Source of the DNA: Saccharomycopsis fibuligera x Saccharomycopsis cf. fibuligera
Taxonomy: Eukaryota > Ascomycota > Saccharomycetes > Ascoideales > Saccharomycopsidaceae
Reading direction: 5' to 3'
Length of the DNA stretch: 64,000 bases
Assembly: GCA_001936135.1 (NCBI GenBank)
Contig: CP012821.1
Location: 806,001-870,000, forward strand
Shown one piece after another: positions 11,577 through 21,100 of this stretch. The stretch's first letter is position 1. Every line of letters begins with the position of its first letter. The position numbers and the translations under genes were made by a program. The notes under the pieces are model-generated. The model was not told the DNA's origin, made no database searches, and saw nothing but the letters and a program-made list of their open reading frames with translations.

Positions 11577-11927
11577 GTCCAAACAGCGGCAACCCGTATC
11601 GCTGTCACTACGCAACCTATTTTTCATGGATACTCAAATTTCTGTAAAAACCGCAGACAATTTCGTCCTTCTCAAGCCTTTCATGGTGCTGGACCTTCCA
11701 ACCACACTAACGGGAACACCAAAAGTTACAACAATAACCTTTTTAACAAACCGCACTTCAACAATAGACATTTCCACAGCCAAGGGAATAACGCACCATT
11801 TTTAAAGCAATCTGGGATGGATAACATTGGTCGCGACTACGGTCCTTTAGAAAACTTCAACTTGGATGCCAACTACTCAGGGAGTGTCGCTCTTTGGTTG
11901 GGGAAATTGGATGACAAACAAATGTAA
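11577..11927 (+). pseudogene. Asn-rich Gag C-terminal remnant of F2
   Basis: A frame open from 11577 to the TAA at 11925..11927 (116 codons) encodes an Asn/His/Phe-rich segment (motifs SNHTNGNTKSYNNN, KPHFNNRHFHSQGNN), then YGPLENFNLDANYSG. Such Asn-rich tails are common in fungal Ty3/gypsy Gag. It lies upstream of the RT remnant. No start codon is recognised, and the upstream frame is broken. Confidence 0.5.
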
Positions 11928-12213
11928 GTCCCCCTATGTCGTTCCTGTTCCAAGTCGTGGTATGATCTTTGGCATTTCCTTCAACAAGCACCATGGGACC
12001 TTGCTTGCGTATACCGGTGTTTGATCTATCTCGGGTTTGGCTGAGGCTATTAACCCTCAACAAGACACAAGGTCTACGCCAGAAGAAATGAACCTTATGC
12101 TGGTCCAAGGATTGCGCAAGAAGTTGAAAGCCACGAGAAAATGCAACTTTATTGGGTAAAAGAGCCCCCTGATATACTGGAACTCCGAAGTCCCATTCTT
12201 CCGCCAAAAGAAC

Positions 12214-12621
12214 TTGCATATAAACAGATGGTTCAAGCCTTTAATGATGTTGACGGTAAAATTCAAAATCCTTTACCGTTACGAGAACGCTTTGGCCACA
12301 GAGTCAAAGCCAATCTTTGCTCGACCACCATATTGGTTCGCTCCAGAACGAGCACAAGAAGTAGAAAAGCAAATTTCTGAGCTTTTAAGTCTGCCTATGA
12401 TTGATGAAGAAGATACGCAGAAAGAGGCACAACGCTATGTTAGACGTCTTAACCATGATCGAAAATTCATTCAGAATCTCTCAAATATTAGAGGTCCTCT
12501 CAATCAACTAGATGCAGGATCTATCACTTATACTGATCTGTGTAAGAATGCAGTTGCTCAAGCGAAGAGGGGTTTGGTAAAAGCCCCACTCCTTATATCG
12601 GCACGGTGTTCAGCAGCTTAA
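12214..12621 (+). pseudogene. Gypsy RT remnant of F2 with internal deletion
   Basis: The segment contains KPIFARPPYWFAPERAQEVEKQISELL, the characteristic N-terminus of Ty3/gypsy RT. It then jumps within a few residues to a thumb/connection-like segment (YVRRLNHDRKFIQNLSNIRGPLNQL, the 'yRrFI.nfs.ia.pL..Ll' motif). The whole catalytic palm with YxDD is therefore missing, consistent with an internal deletion of several hundred base pairs. The frame is lost near 12600, just before RNase H. Confidence 0.7.
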
Positions 12622-13270
12622 GCCTTTCATAGATACCTCCAATGCTGCTATAGGAGGAGTATTACAGGGATATGATGATAATGATAAGTTGGTTGGCGTT
12701 GTTGGTTATTTTAGTAAGTCATTGGATGTTCATCAAAGACGATATTCGGTGTATGACAACGAATTGTTGGCTATAGTGGAATCGTTGTGGCACTTTCGAA
12801 TACAGATCGCTGATCGACATGTTGTGGTACACACAGACCACGTATCCTTAAGACACTTATTGTTGCAAAAGCAACTCCATCCTCGCATTGTGCGATGGCT
12901 CGACACCCTTTCTGAATATGATGTTGAAATAAAACACATCTCAGGACTGACTAACAAAGTTGCTGATTGGTTATCGAGACTTGATCTTGACTCTGTCCTG
13001 GTTGATGAACGAATTCACGCTAAATTAGCTCAAATAAATTTACAAGATGATAAACACGACTCGTTCCTTAAAATGAAAATTGAGAAACTCGCTGCTAATG
13101 CAAGATTAACGAAATTTGATAAGTTATTGAAGATGCAGAACAACAAACTTTGGTATGATAATCCTATTACTGAATCTGGTCTTCTCAGGTTATGTGCTCC
13201 TCGGTTTTATCAAAAAGATTTATCACCTGCAACCCCTGGTATTGCTCATATAACTCTGTGCAGATTATAG
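12608..13270 (+). pseudogene. Gypsy RNase H of F2
   Basis: The open frame runs from 12608. It starts LKPFIDTSNAAIGGVLQ (first catalytic Asp region) and continues with YFSKSL, RRYSVYDNELLAIVESLWHFR (catalytic Glu region), VHTDHVSLRHLL (catalytic Asp) and ISGLTNKVADWLSRLD. All expected motifs of Ty3/gypsy RNase H are present. It is shifted in frame relative to the RT remnant upstream and ends at a stop before integrase, so it is not expressed as part of a polyprotein. Confidence 0.8.
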
Positions 13271-13303
13271 TTTAAACTAGCAGAGAAAAATTATTAGCCA
13301 TCT

Positions 13304-14224
13304 ATGTTTGCTGATATCAAATGTTTTGTCCATTTATGGGTTGCTTGCCAACGCACATTGGCTGGTCCTACTAGTGATCAACCGCTGGAACCATTGGCAG
13401 TTCCACAGTCTCGGCGGCTGCGTATCTCTCTCGATTTTGTTACTGGACTTTCGGCGTCTGGTAAAACAGACATGGTATTAGTTGTCGTAGATAGATTAAC
13501 AGAATACTTTCATTTCTTACCAGTGGGCAGCACGATCACCCGATACAGCACAGCTATAATTTTGATAAATGAAGTATTCCGTTTACATGGTATTCCCAAT
13601 ACAATAGTCTCGGATAGAGATATTCGGTTCCAAAGTGTCATGTATCAAACTATTATGGACAATTTAGGGATTAAGTTAAAGATGAGCACAGCCAATCATC
13701 CGGAAACTAACTGCCAAACCGAGAGAACCATCAAAACCTTAACTGGGACACTACGTCGATATTGCTTAAATCAACTCGCTTGGCGAAAATTTTTACTTAT
13801 GGTAGAATTTGCTTACAGCACCTCTTCCCAAAATAGTATCAAGTGCACTCTATTTTTCCCAGAGCACTGTTATGAAGCTCCTGGCCCTTTCTATGGTGGA
13901 CGACTTTCTGAAGGCAATGCCACACCTACCGAAGAATATTTGAATCCTGCTCATGATGTACACCATCACACAAGACAATATTTAGTACAACAGCAACGTC
14001 GGTCTCAGGTAAGTGAAGAAGAAAACCGTCACGAATTCTCTTTTGGTATTGGAAATTGGACCCTTCTCCACGGAGATGCTCATTTTGGTGCCGATGGTCC
14101 GTATAAGGAAATTTACCCAGTGTACCTCCCACCATATAAATTTTTTAAAAAAGTGGGGAAAAGTGCTGTTGAATTAGATTGTTACGGAATACTGACATCT
14201 CACGGTTCATATTTTGAGAGGTAA
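13304..14224 (+). pseudogene. Gypsy integrase of F2, 3' end replaced by an LTR
   Basis: The catalytic core is recognisable: ISLDFVTGLSASGKTDMVLVVVDRLTE (first Asp), NTIVSDRDIRF (second Asp) and NHPETNCQTERTIKTL (Glu). The N-terminal HHCC zinc domain is mostly lost upstream. The natural C-terminus is missing: from 14180 the reading frame runs into an inserted E-type LTR and stops at 14224. Because the core is nearly uninterrupted, F2 is probably younger than F1, although it cannot be functional. Confidence 0.8.
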
Positions 14225-14451
14225 AAGCCTTGTATTTCAAATATAACTAACTAATAATAAATATATTAAAATATTGGGTTGGAGCCTCTTCAAATAATAA
14301 TCAGACTGAATACAAAACATGTTATTGGCTCGCGATTAATAGTAGTAAATACGTGTATCTTGCACCAAGATAACAGATTCGCGATGTTATTCAGTAATAA
14401 ATATTGGTTAACTATATTCAGGTTTGTTGGTCTAGAACTCAATGTTCATCA
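14180..14451 (-). mobile_element. Solo LTR, E type
   Basis: This is a near-complete E-type LTR. On the minus strand it starts TGATGAACATTGAG and ends GTATTCCGTAACA. It truncates the integrase of F2 and ends 130 bp upstream of the tRNA-Lys gene. The flanking pentamers (TAGAT and GTTAG) do not match, so the flanks have mutated or rearranged. Confidence 0.7.
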
Positions 14452-14581
14452 GTTAGTGCTAGGAGCCTCGTAACCAGGAGTCACTCGTTGCTAGGGTCTA
14501 GCAGTAGCCAAGAGCTATCAGTCTAAGAATGGACTTCATCAAATAGTTTTCCAGGTCTGAGTTGTTGTCAAACGCAAGTGC

Positions 14582-14666
14582 GCCTCGCTAGCACAATCGG
14601 TAGTGCATTCGACTCTTAGTCTTCGTTGAAATCGAAAGGTTGCGGGTTCGAGCCCCGCGTGGGGCT
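14582..14666 (+). tRNA. tRNA-Lys (anticodon CUU) with 12-nt intron
   Basis: The transcript folds into a full cloverleaf. The acceptor stem is GCCUCGC/GUGGGGC (7 bp, with G-U pairs) and the D arm is GCAC...GUGC with AAUCGGUA in the loop. The anticodon stem UUCGA/UCGAA closes the loop CUCUUAA, with anticodon CUU at 14615..14617. The T arm is GCGGG-UUCGAGC-CCCGC, and the discriminator is U. To close the anticodon stem, a 12-nt intron (14619..14630) must be removed; it sits after nucleotide 37, the canonical position for eukaryotic nuclear tRNA introns. CCA is not encoded. The D loop and T loop supply the A and B boxes. It is the only host gene I can support in the window. Confidence 0.95.
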
Positions 14667-14668
14667 AA

Positions 14669-14674
14669 TTTTTT
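14669..14674 (+). terminator. RNA polymerase III terminator of tRNA-Lys
   Basis: A run of six T residues starts 3 bp after the tRNA 3' end, the standard Pol III termination signal. Confidence 0.9.
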
Positions 14675-14745
14675 AGCGCTAGTCACATCTATACAGATGT
14701 GGAAGGCTAGTTGGCCCCTTGTAAAGCCATGACGCGTAGAACAAG

Positions 14746-14949
14746 TGACAAACATTCAGCTCTAGAACAACAAACCTGGAGGGAACATCCTAACGTGTTT
14801 TGCATAATAATTCCCTCAACATGCTACCGTAAAATAGGATCACCGTATTTAGGACTATTAGCTTTGAATCTCTAACTTGTTTTGCATTCAGTCTGGTTAC
14901 TATTTAAGCATGGTCCCGCCCAATATTTTTATATATTTATTATTGGTTA
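14746..14949 (+). mobile_element. E-type LTR fragment downstream of the tRNA
   Basis: It starts TGACAAACATTCAGCTCTAGAACAACAAACCTGG and includes TTTGCATTCAGTCTGG and CAATATTTTTATATATTTATTATTGG, matching the E LTR in this orientation. It is broken at 14950 by the C-type LTR of element G. Confidence 0.6.
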
Positions 14950-15168
14950 TGTTGGATTTATACCAATTAACATCTTTCATACCGTCCAGTTGGCATAATC
15001 TCCTTTTTGGTGAACTGCCTTTTGCGGCCGAGAGCATTTGAGCGCACGCATGGTTGCTAAGGAGAACAACATCAATGATGTGATGGAAAATTTACCATCA
15101 CCTGAGCATTATGGGTGAGGAATGAACTTATTATATATAGTCTGAAGGGCAGAATGTTTTTATTAAAT
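14950..15168 (+). mobile_element. Truncated C-type LTR, 5' LTR of element G
   Basis: The first 219 bp of the C-type LTR are present (TGTTGGATTTATACC...), ending near TATTAAAT. The remaining about 175 bp are absent, and unrelated leader sequence follows. Because it directly precedes the gag of element G in the same orientation, it is probably the remnant of G's 5' LTR. Confidence 0.65.
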
Positions 15169-15399
15169 TGTCCATCCTGCCAATGGCTGAATCCAGTTAC
15201 ATACTAGAGATAATAACTTCCTCACACTTTATTACCCGTGGTTACATATTCCAATAATCTTATTTGATAGTCATAATTACTACCGCAACACAGGATAAGA
15301 TATCGTGCAGAAGTTTCATCAACTGGTAATGAAACAGCCTCAGATGACTAGCAATTATTTAGATATACATTAGGACTTATTGGCCAAGAAACAATTTGA
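15169..15399 (+). other. Leader of element G
   Basis: There is no recognisable gene. A candidate gag ATG at 15344 opens a frame that hits a TAG after nine codons (15371..15373). The same frame beyond the stop reads DLLAKKQFDTNWKHNAI, which resembles the start of copia Gag. So the true gag start was probably here, followed by an inactivating stop and frameshift. Confidence 0.4.
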
Positions 15400-16365
15400 C
15401 ACAAATTGGAAGCACAATGCAATATTAGCAGAATAATAGCTAGGGAACACGAAAGTAAAAACAAAAGCCCAGCCGATATTAAAGAGGAAAACGTCCCAAA
15501 ATTACAAGAGTTGATTGCTGGTATTAACAATCTATCTCTATCCAAAGACGCTACTGCAAAAACGGCCACGGAACTTTACGAGATTCAAGACCGTATATCC
15601 AAATCTATTCCAAAATTGAGCGCGTTAAAGAATTCAAACGCAAACTTCATCAATTATTACAATGCATTGAAGCATAGATTATCTGAGAGAGGATACAAGA
15701 ATTTTGTTACTTGCTTCGAAAAAGGCATCATAGAAATGCAAGACGAAGAAACCGAATTCATTGTTGAAAATGTAATCAGAGACACTACTGATACATCTCT
15801 TGCCCACATTTCGCAGATCAACAATAACAGACCCGACAAATACAAGAAATCATCAATGCAAATTTTGGCGATGTTGCGTGAAAACTGTTTGGACCTTATT
15901 CTTACCGAGGAAGCAGCTAAGGCAAAGTTTGCCGCACTAAAGTTAGGCAACCCAAAGGGTGACCTTATTCGGTACATTAACCAAGTTTTCACTGTAATGG
16001 ATTCACTCAAATGGAACAATATTGGATTGGAAGAAAATGTGATTGCAGGTACTTTGTTTTTAAACCTTGATGAAAACTATAGTGAGTTCTCTGATGACAT
16101 CAATCGTCGAGCAGCTAACGATGAAACCTATGATCCCTACAAACTATTTGATTCTATAGGAGATTATGAGGACAACTTAGGAAGATATCATAAGGGAATG
16201 ATCAGAAAAGCTGTATTTATGAAAGATCGATCAGTTGGAACCTACAATAAAGCATATAGGTCAAGAACGTACAATCACGGAAAAACTGAGAAAATATATC
16301 AGGAATCCGAAATCCACAACACAACATCCGATGGGAATTATCAAGCGAGGCACTCGCACAATTAA
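15400..16365 (+). pseudogene. Gag of Ty1-like element G
   Basis: This open frame of about 320 codons has no ATG near its beginning; the N-terminal part lies in another frame behind a stop. It encodes a helical, charged protein with copia Gag-like features (YNALKHRLSERGYKNF, LKLGNPKGDLIRYINQVFTVMDSL, FLNLDENYSEFSDDI). No zinc knuckle is visible, as in Ty1 Gag. It overlaps the pol frame by about 140 bp, with pol in the +1 frame, the arrangement of Ty1. A candidate slippage heptamer lies at 16345..16351. Nothing in the domain is catalytic. Confidence 0.7.
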
Positions 16366-17242
16366 TTCAATTATAGCCGACGATACGCTTATTCTTATCG
16401 ACGGAGGAAGCCAGGCTACCCTCACCAATGATTTGTCACATATAGGGAATTACACGAATTATGATGATAATGACTACCCCAACGTAGACCTAACCACACT
16501 AGATGGTAATATCAAAATCCTAGGTCATGGCAAGATGAGATTGCGCATAGGAGACTCTATGATTAAGCTTGACTGCTATTATGCTCCCTCAGCACCATAT
16601 GCTATTATAAATGAGAGCTCATTAATACAGAAACTCGACAGTTTCGATGTTAAAGTAATAGAAGTTGGAGGTAAAAAGAAAATTGTTAAGGTCCTAAAAC
16701 ATGGCCCTTATAATCTTGAAATTGAGGTAATAGAAGGCCTTACATGGCTCAGTGGAAAGTATATTATTAAGAATAGAGTGAGATTAATAGCATCAGTTGG
16801 TAGTAGTCTTCATAGCATTCTAGGACACGTTAACAATAACTCATTAAAATCTTCCATCAAACACAACACAATTATAGCAGATCCAACAAAAATTGCATCA
16901 CTAAATGCAAAGGAAGATTGCTATGAGTGTGCTATTGCAAAGGGAAAGAAACATGCTGCTGTTCCAAACTCGAGACTGGCGTACATAAAGAAAAATCCAT
17001 TTGAAAACATAGTCTCGGATGTTTGCGAACTAGGTACGAAAACTAATGACATACCAAATTATTTTGTCACCTCTCGCGGCCAGTACACCGGCTACACTAA
17101 AGTCTTCACCATGCACAAAAAGAATGAGGTAAAGGACAAGTTATTTAACTATATTCGATGGGTGAATAATCAATTTGCTGAGCGCGGATACCTTGTGAAA
17201 AGCCTCTTCACCGATAGGGGGGACCGAATATTTAAACTCTGA
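16223..17242 (+). pseudogene. Pol of element G: protease and integrase N-terminal half
   Basis: The frame opens at 16223 (+1 relative to gag) and has no ATG of its own nearby, consistent with expression by frameshifting. It holds the aspartic protease motif ILIDGGSQATLTND (DGG in place of the usual DSG), then the integrase zinc domain (HSILGHVNN with H-x4-H, and CYECAIAKGKKH with C-x2-C) and the core start NIVSDVCELGTK (first catalytic Asp). It ends shortly after FTDRG (second catalytic Asp), where a six-G run (17217..17222) appears to have gained one G and shifts the frame. The next frame resumes exactly where integrase should continue. Confidence 0.75.
16345..16351 (+). promoter_or_regulatory. 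Candidate +1 programmed frameshift site (GCG AGG C)
   Basis: The heptamer is in the gag frame, 12 nt before the gag stop and inside the gag-pol overlap. GCG is the P-site codon of the Ty3 shift site, and AGG-C is the slow A-site context of the Ty1 site. Shifting +1 here joins gag to the frame that carries the protease. This is prediction only. Confidence 0.4.
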
Positions 17243-17659
17243 GGTCACAGACATATTGAGTGAAGCCGGAATTGAATCACACACCACAAGTGGATACACC
17301 CCAACATCTAACGAAATGTGGGAGCGCCTCAATCAAACGCTATTAAGTGACGCGCGAACAATACTTCACAGTGGCAAGCTAGAATCAAAATTCTGGCCAG
17401 AAGCAATACTTCATGTTACAACCATTCGAAATCATGTTTATAATACGAAGTTGAAGACATCCGCAGCTAAACTAATAGGACTAGAACCACTCGATGCTAG
17501 GCGGCTACGTATATTCGGGGAAATTGTGAGTGTTCACATCCCACCAAACGAAGGAAAACTTGAAACCAGAAGCCATATAGGAATCTATTTGGGACATGAT
17601 GAACAAACATACGGAGTCACAACCTTCATTCCAGTCCCACTGATGAAAAAGGGATTCTT
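17222..17659 (+). pseudogene. Integrase C-terminal half of element G
   Basis: After the G-run frameshift the frame reads TEYLNSEVTDILSEAGI and GYTPTSNEMWERLNQTLL, where the canonical NGxAER is NEMWER and so keeps the catalytic Glu. Then come FWPEAILHVTTIRNHVYN and the C-terminal ETRSHIGIYLGHD segment (copia 'giFlGY'). The reading frame is interrupted at 17660..17664 (TGAAT) by insertion of A1 and continues at 23146. Confidence 0.75.
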
Positions 17660-17664
17660 TGAAT

Positions 17665-18091
17665 TGTTGAATTTCAAACATTCATTCTTCGCTTTCCGAT
17701 CCTTTACCTTCTTCACTCCTTTTATTTTTTTCATCCATCGTCAGGGTAAACCCTTCACCGATGTGCATGGTATACCGTTCTGACGCATGTTGTTTGTTTA
17801 CTTTTTCATCCCGTCTAGGTGCCCCGTCTAGGTGCCCCGTCTAGACGCGGTGCCGATCCTTACTGCAGCGTGAAAATTTTTCTTTTTCACGCCACTCTTA
17901 TCACGCCACTCCGATTTCAGTTTTGCCCCTTATTTTTCTTACTTAACACGGGGCTTTCCCGCTTCTTTTCTTTTATAGTTCTCTACCTTTCTTACTTCTT
18001 TACTGAACCAAGCTTAACCAACTTTACTTTCTTTATCTACTCTAATAAACCTTATATTTTTTCTCTTCTACTTTACATCCTACTTTTTACA
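17665..18091 (+). repeat. 5' LTR of A1 (427 bp)
   Basis: It starts TGTTGAATTTC and ends CTTTTTACA. Notable contents are three tandem 13-bp units CCGTCTAGGTGCC/CCGTCTAGACGCG (from 17811), an inverted repeat GTGAAAA/TTTTTCAC (from 17870), a repeated CACGCCACTC and an AT-rich TTATATTTTTTC near the end. It belongs to the short LTR class; A2 to A5 carry a 443-446 bp class that differs mainly by an extra CCTTTGTCCCTTACCCTCTT-like block near the start. Confidence 0.95.
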
Positions 18092-18105
18092 GATTTACAG
18101 TCTGG
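18092..18105 (+). promoter_or_regulatory. Primer-binding site of A1, matches tRNA-Tyr anticodon arm
   Basis: The 14 nt directly after the LTR are GATTTACAGTCTGG. The complement, CCAGACTGTAAATC, has the form of the 5' anticodon strand, the loop CUGUAAA (anticodon GUA, tyrosine) and nucleotides 39-40 of a tRNA. Initiation from a tRNA cut after nucleotide 40 is the copia/Ty5 half-tRNA mode. The same sequence is conserved in A2, A3, A4 and A5. Confidence 0.65.
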
Positions 18106-18119
18106 CTTAACATCAAAAC

Positions 18120-18175
18120 AAAAAAAAAATTAAAAAAATCAAAAAATCAAAAATCAAAAAAAAAATTTTTCTACC
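18120..18175 (+). promoter_or_regulatory. A-rich 5' leader of A1
   Basis: About 55 nt of nearly pure A with a few T and C (repeated AAAAATCAA) lead directly to CTACCATG. The tract length differs between A copies (24731..24800, 31939..32003 and, on the minus strand, 58032..58100). A-rich leaders are known in yeast to bind poly(A)-binding protein and help initiation; whether this happens here is inference. Confidence 0.5.
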
Positions 18176-21100
18176 ATGTTCATCTTTGGAGACTTTGATA
18201 TTGCTGACGGTGCTTACAAAGCGAGACTTGATGGAATTACCAAGTTGAAGGTCAGGCCAATTACTCAATGGTTCCAGTACCCGTTATTAAGATCATTCCT
18301 TAGAAATAAGTTGAGAGTTATTATCAATGATGTCACTGCCATCGACGTTGAGCGTATGTTAGACTCCGAAGAGTTTGACTACTACCCACCAAAACTTGGC
18401 GATGTTATCTATCAACTCATCCAGAAAAAAGTGGACCCATTGTTATTGAAAAACTACGAACGATGCACCGAGGGCTTTGATTTGTTGAAGACCATCAACG
18501 CAAAGTGCAAGACAATTGACTCTTTCTACATTGTCAAGATCTTCCACGACTTTGTCCATGAGGCCGTCCTTGCTAGAGACTGCGAAGCTATGGCAGACTA
18601 CTTGGAGATCTTCAAGTACTACTACAAGGATATCAACTTCTGCAATCTTGGCGGTATTCTTGGTTTCCACCTACTTGACAACAAGAGTCTTCATGTTGCT
18701 CTCAGCGAAAAGAACTTGCTTCGCGATGCTCGTGGGTTGCTTAACACTTCGTTTTATGATGCTATGGAAGCCTCCAATGATCTTGCTGCCAGAGACTTGG
18801 TCCAGATGGACACTTCCTCTCGTCCAAAGTTGCCACCGAACGAGGAGTTGGTTCAGTTGGCTGATGCGAAACTGAAAAAGAAACCTGTTTTCCTCATCAA
18901 GTGTTACAGCTGCGGCAAGCTTGGCCACTACAGCAACGAGTGCTACAAAAACAAGAACAGAAACCAGTCACACAAGGGACGCAAGGAGCTTGTCAACCTC
19001 GTTGAAGTCCCACTTGGTGCTGAAGTCATTAACAACGGTGACGGTCAGATTGTCATTGACACTTCGACTGAGCTGCCTGAGCCTGGCGAAGAGACTCACT
19101 TTGTTGAAGAGGTCTATCTCGCCGACGATGCTGCCGACAAACGTTTTGTTCTAGACAGCGGTGCTGGTATCAATGTTGTCAACGACGGAGCATTGTTGCT
19201 GGACAAGAAGGTCTCGAACGTCACTGTTCAAGGAATCAGCAGCACTACTAATTGTGTTATTGAAGGCACTGTTAGCATTGGAAACCTCAAGGTCGAAGAT
19301 GCAAAGCTTATTGAACAGGCTCCGAGAAACTTGCTTAGCTGCCACAAGTTAACTGAGAAGGACTATGAAATCCACTTAACCAAACACTGTGGATTGATCT
19401 CCAGAGGCAATCAAGTGATTCAAGTTCCCAAGCATGGAAAATTTTGGGTTGTTGACCCCGCCTCGGTTAGAACCGTTGTCAACTCTCCTGCTACGGATTT
19501 GGTTTTGCTTGGTGATACAGACGGTGCCAAAGACATTATGCAATGCCACATTGCAAACGGACATGCCAAGTTTAAGCAGTTGAAAGCTATCATCAAACAC
19601 ATGGGCTTCACTGACCAAGAGATCAAGAATGTGTTGAAGACTTGCGAGACCTGCAACTCTGTCGTTCAAAAACGCTCTGGCAACTCCCACAGCAAGCCAG
19701 AAGACTTTGATATTGGGGAGATGATTCAAGCGGATGTGGTTGGCCCACATAACAACATCTATGGCTTGATTGTTTCTGACAGACGCTCCAGCTTTGCTGT
19801 CGTCAGGGTTTTGCGCTACAAGTCGGAGATCAGCTCCAAGACTATTGAATGCTTACAGTATATGAGCAATGTCTTACAACACCAAGGCAAGAAGATTGTC
19901 AAGTTCCGTGCCGATAACGAGTTTGATACTGTTTTGCTCAAGAAGTTTCTTGCTGGAGACCACCAAGGTCAGGACTACATTGAAGCCGAGTTCACTGCGC
20001 CTTACTCAAGCCACCAGAATGGCTCCTCTGAGCGTTTGAATCGCACAATCATCGAGAAAGTCAAACTTTTGATGATCAGCTCCGGTATCTCAAAGGAATA
20101 CTGGAATTTTTGCTTCAACCACGCTGTCTTCTTGCACAACTACTTGCCCAGAAACGGTGGTCCTTCGCCATACGAGGAATTTTCTGGCCGCTCAAAAGCC
20201 ATGGGTACAACTGCGCCATTTGGCTGTCGCATCTTTGCGAAAAACTTTACTGCCGGGAACAAGATTATTGGAAAAGACCTCAAAGGTACTTTCTTGGGAT
20301 TCCACAAAACTACAAGCATTGCCTTCATCCTTGAAGACAGTACATACCGAATCTTGAGAAGCTCTGCGTTCAACTTTCTCCCTGATGTTTATCCGTTCAA
20401 GCAAGGTAAAAGGGAATCCTCTGTCACATACTCAGCTGGTGGCTTTGCTGGTTATTCAGGTTATTCAGGTACCAGTGGTTCCCCTAGTTTACCTGTTGGT
20501 GAGGTCTCTATTCAAGGCCAAGACATGAACATTCAACAAGGTGCCGAAAGCAGGGAAGACGATGATGAGAGAATTGTTGCAGAGTCGGATAACTCTATGG
20601 TGGAGCATAGTGACTCAGAAGACCAGCAATCAGTTGCTACAGTTCCACAAACTCTGGCTGCCGTCAAAAGAGCCGCTGCTTCTGACTCTGAACTGAGTGA
20701 TGATCCTATTTCCATCATCAACCGGAAGCCAACCAAGAAGCTTATGCTTGAGTTTGCCCCAAACACAGTTACTCCTATCACTAAGCACCAGGCCGCTTAC
20801 CAATCAATGGCCGAGAAGAATGTTAGCGCGGCTGATGCTAGAGAAGCTTTTGCTGACCATGGGAAGCAGTACTTGAACGACGTTGGCTCTATACCTATCA
20901 GGTCTATTGAAGGCCCCAAAGCAGTTGAGGCAGGCCCTTCCAGGTTGTTTCTCACAGACGGAGAGCCAGACAGTGACATTAGTGGTTATCTCAGTGATGC
21001 GGAACATGCTTTTCTTGCTGTGGCCCGTACCAAGTATCTTATTCCAGAGAACTATCATCAGGTACTCAACTCAAGCGAGAAGGAGAGATGGATCGCTGCT

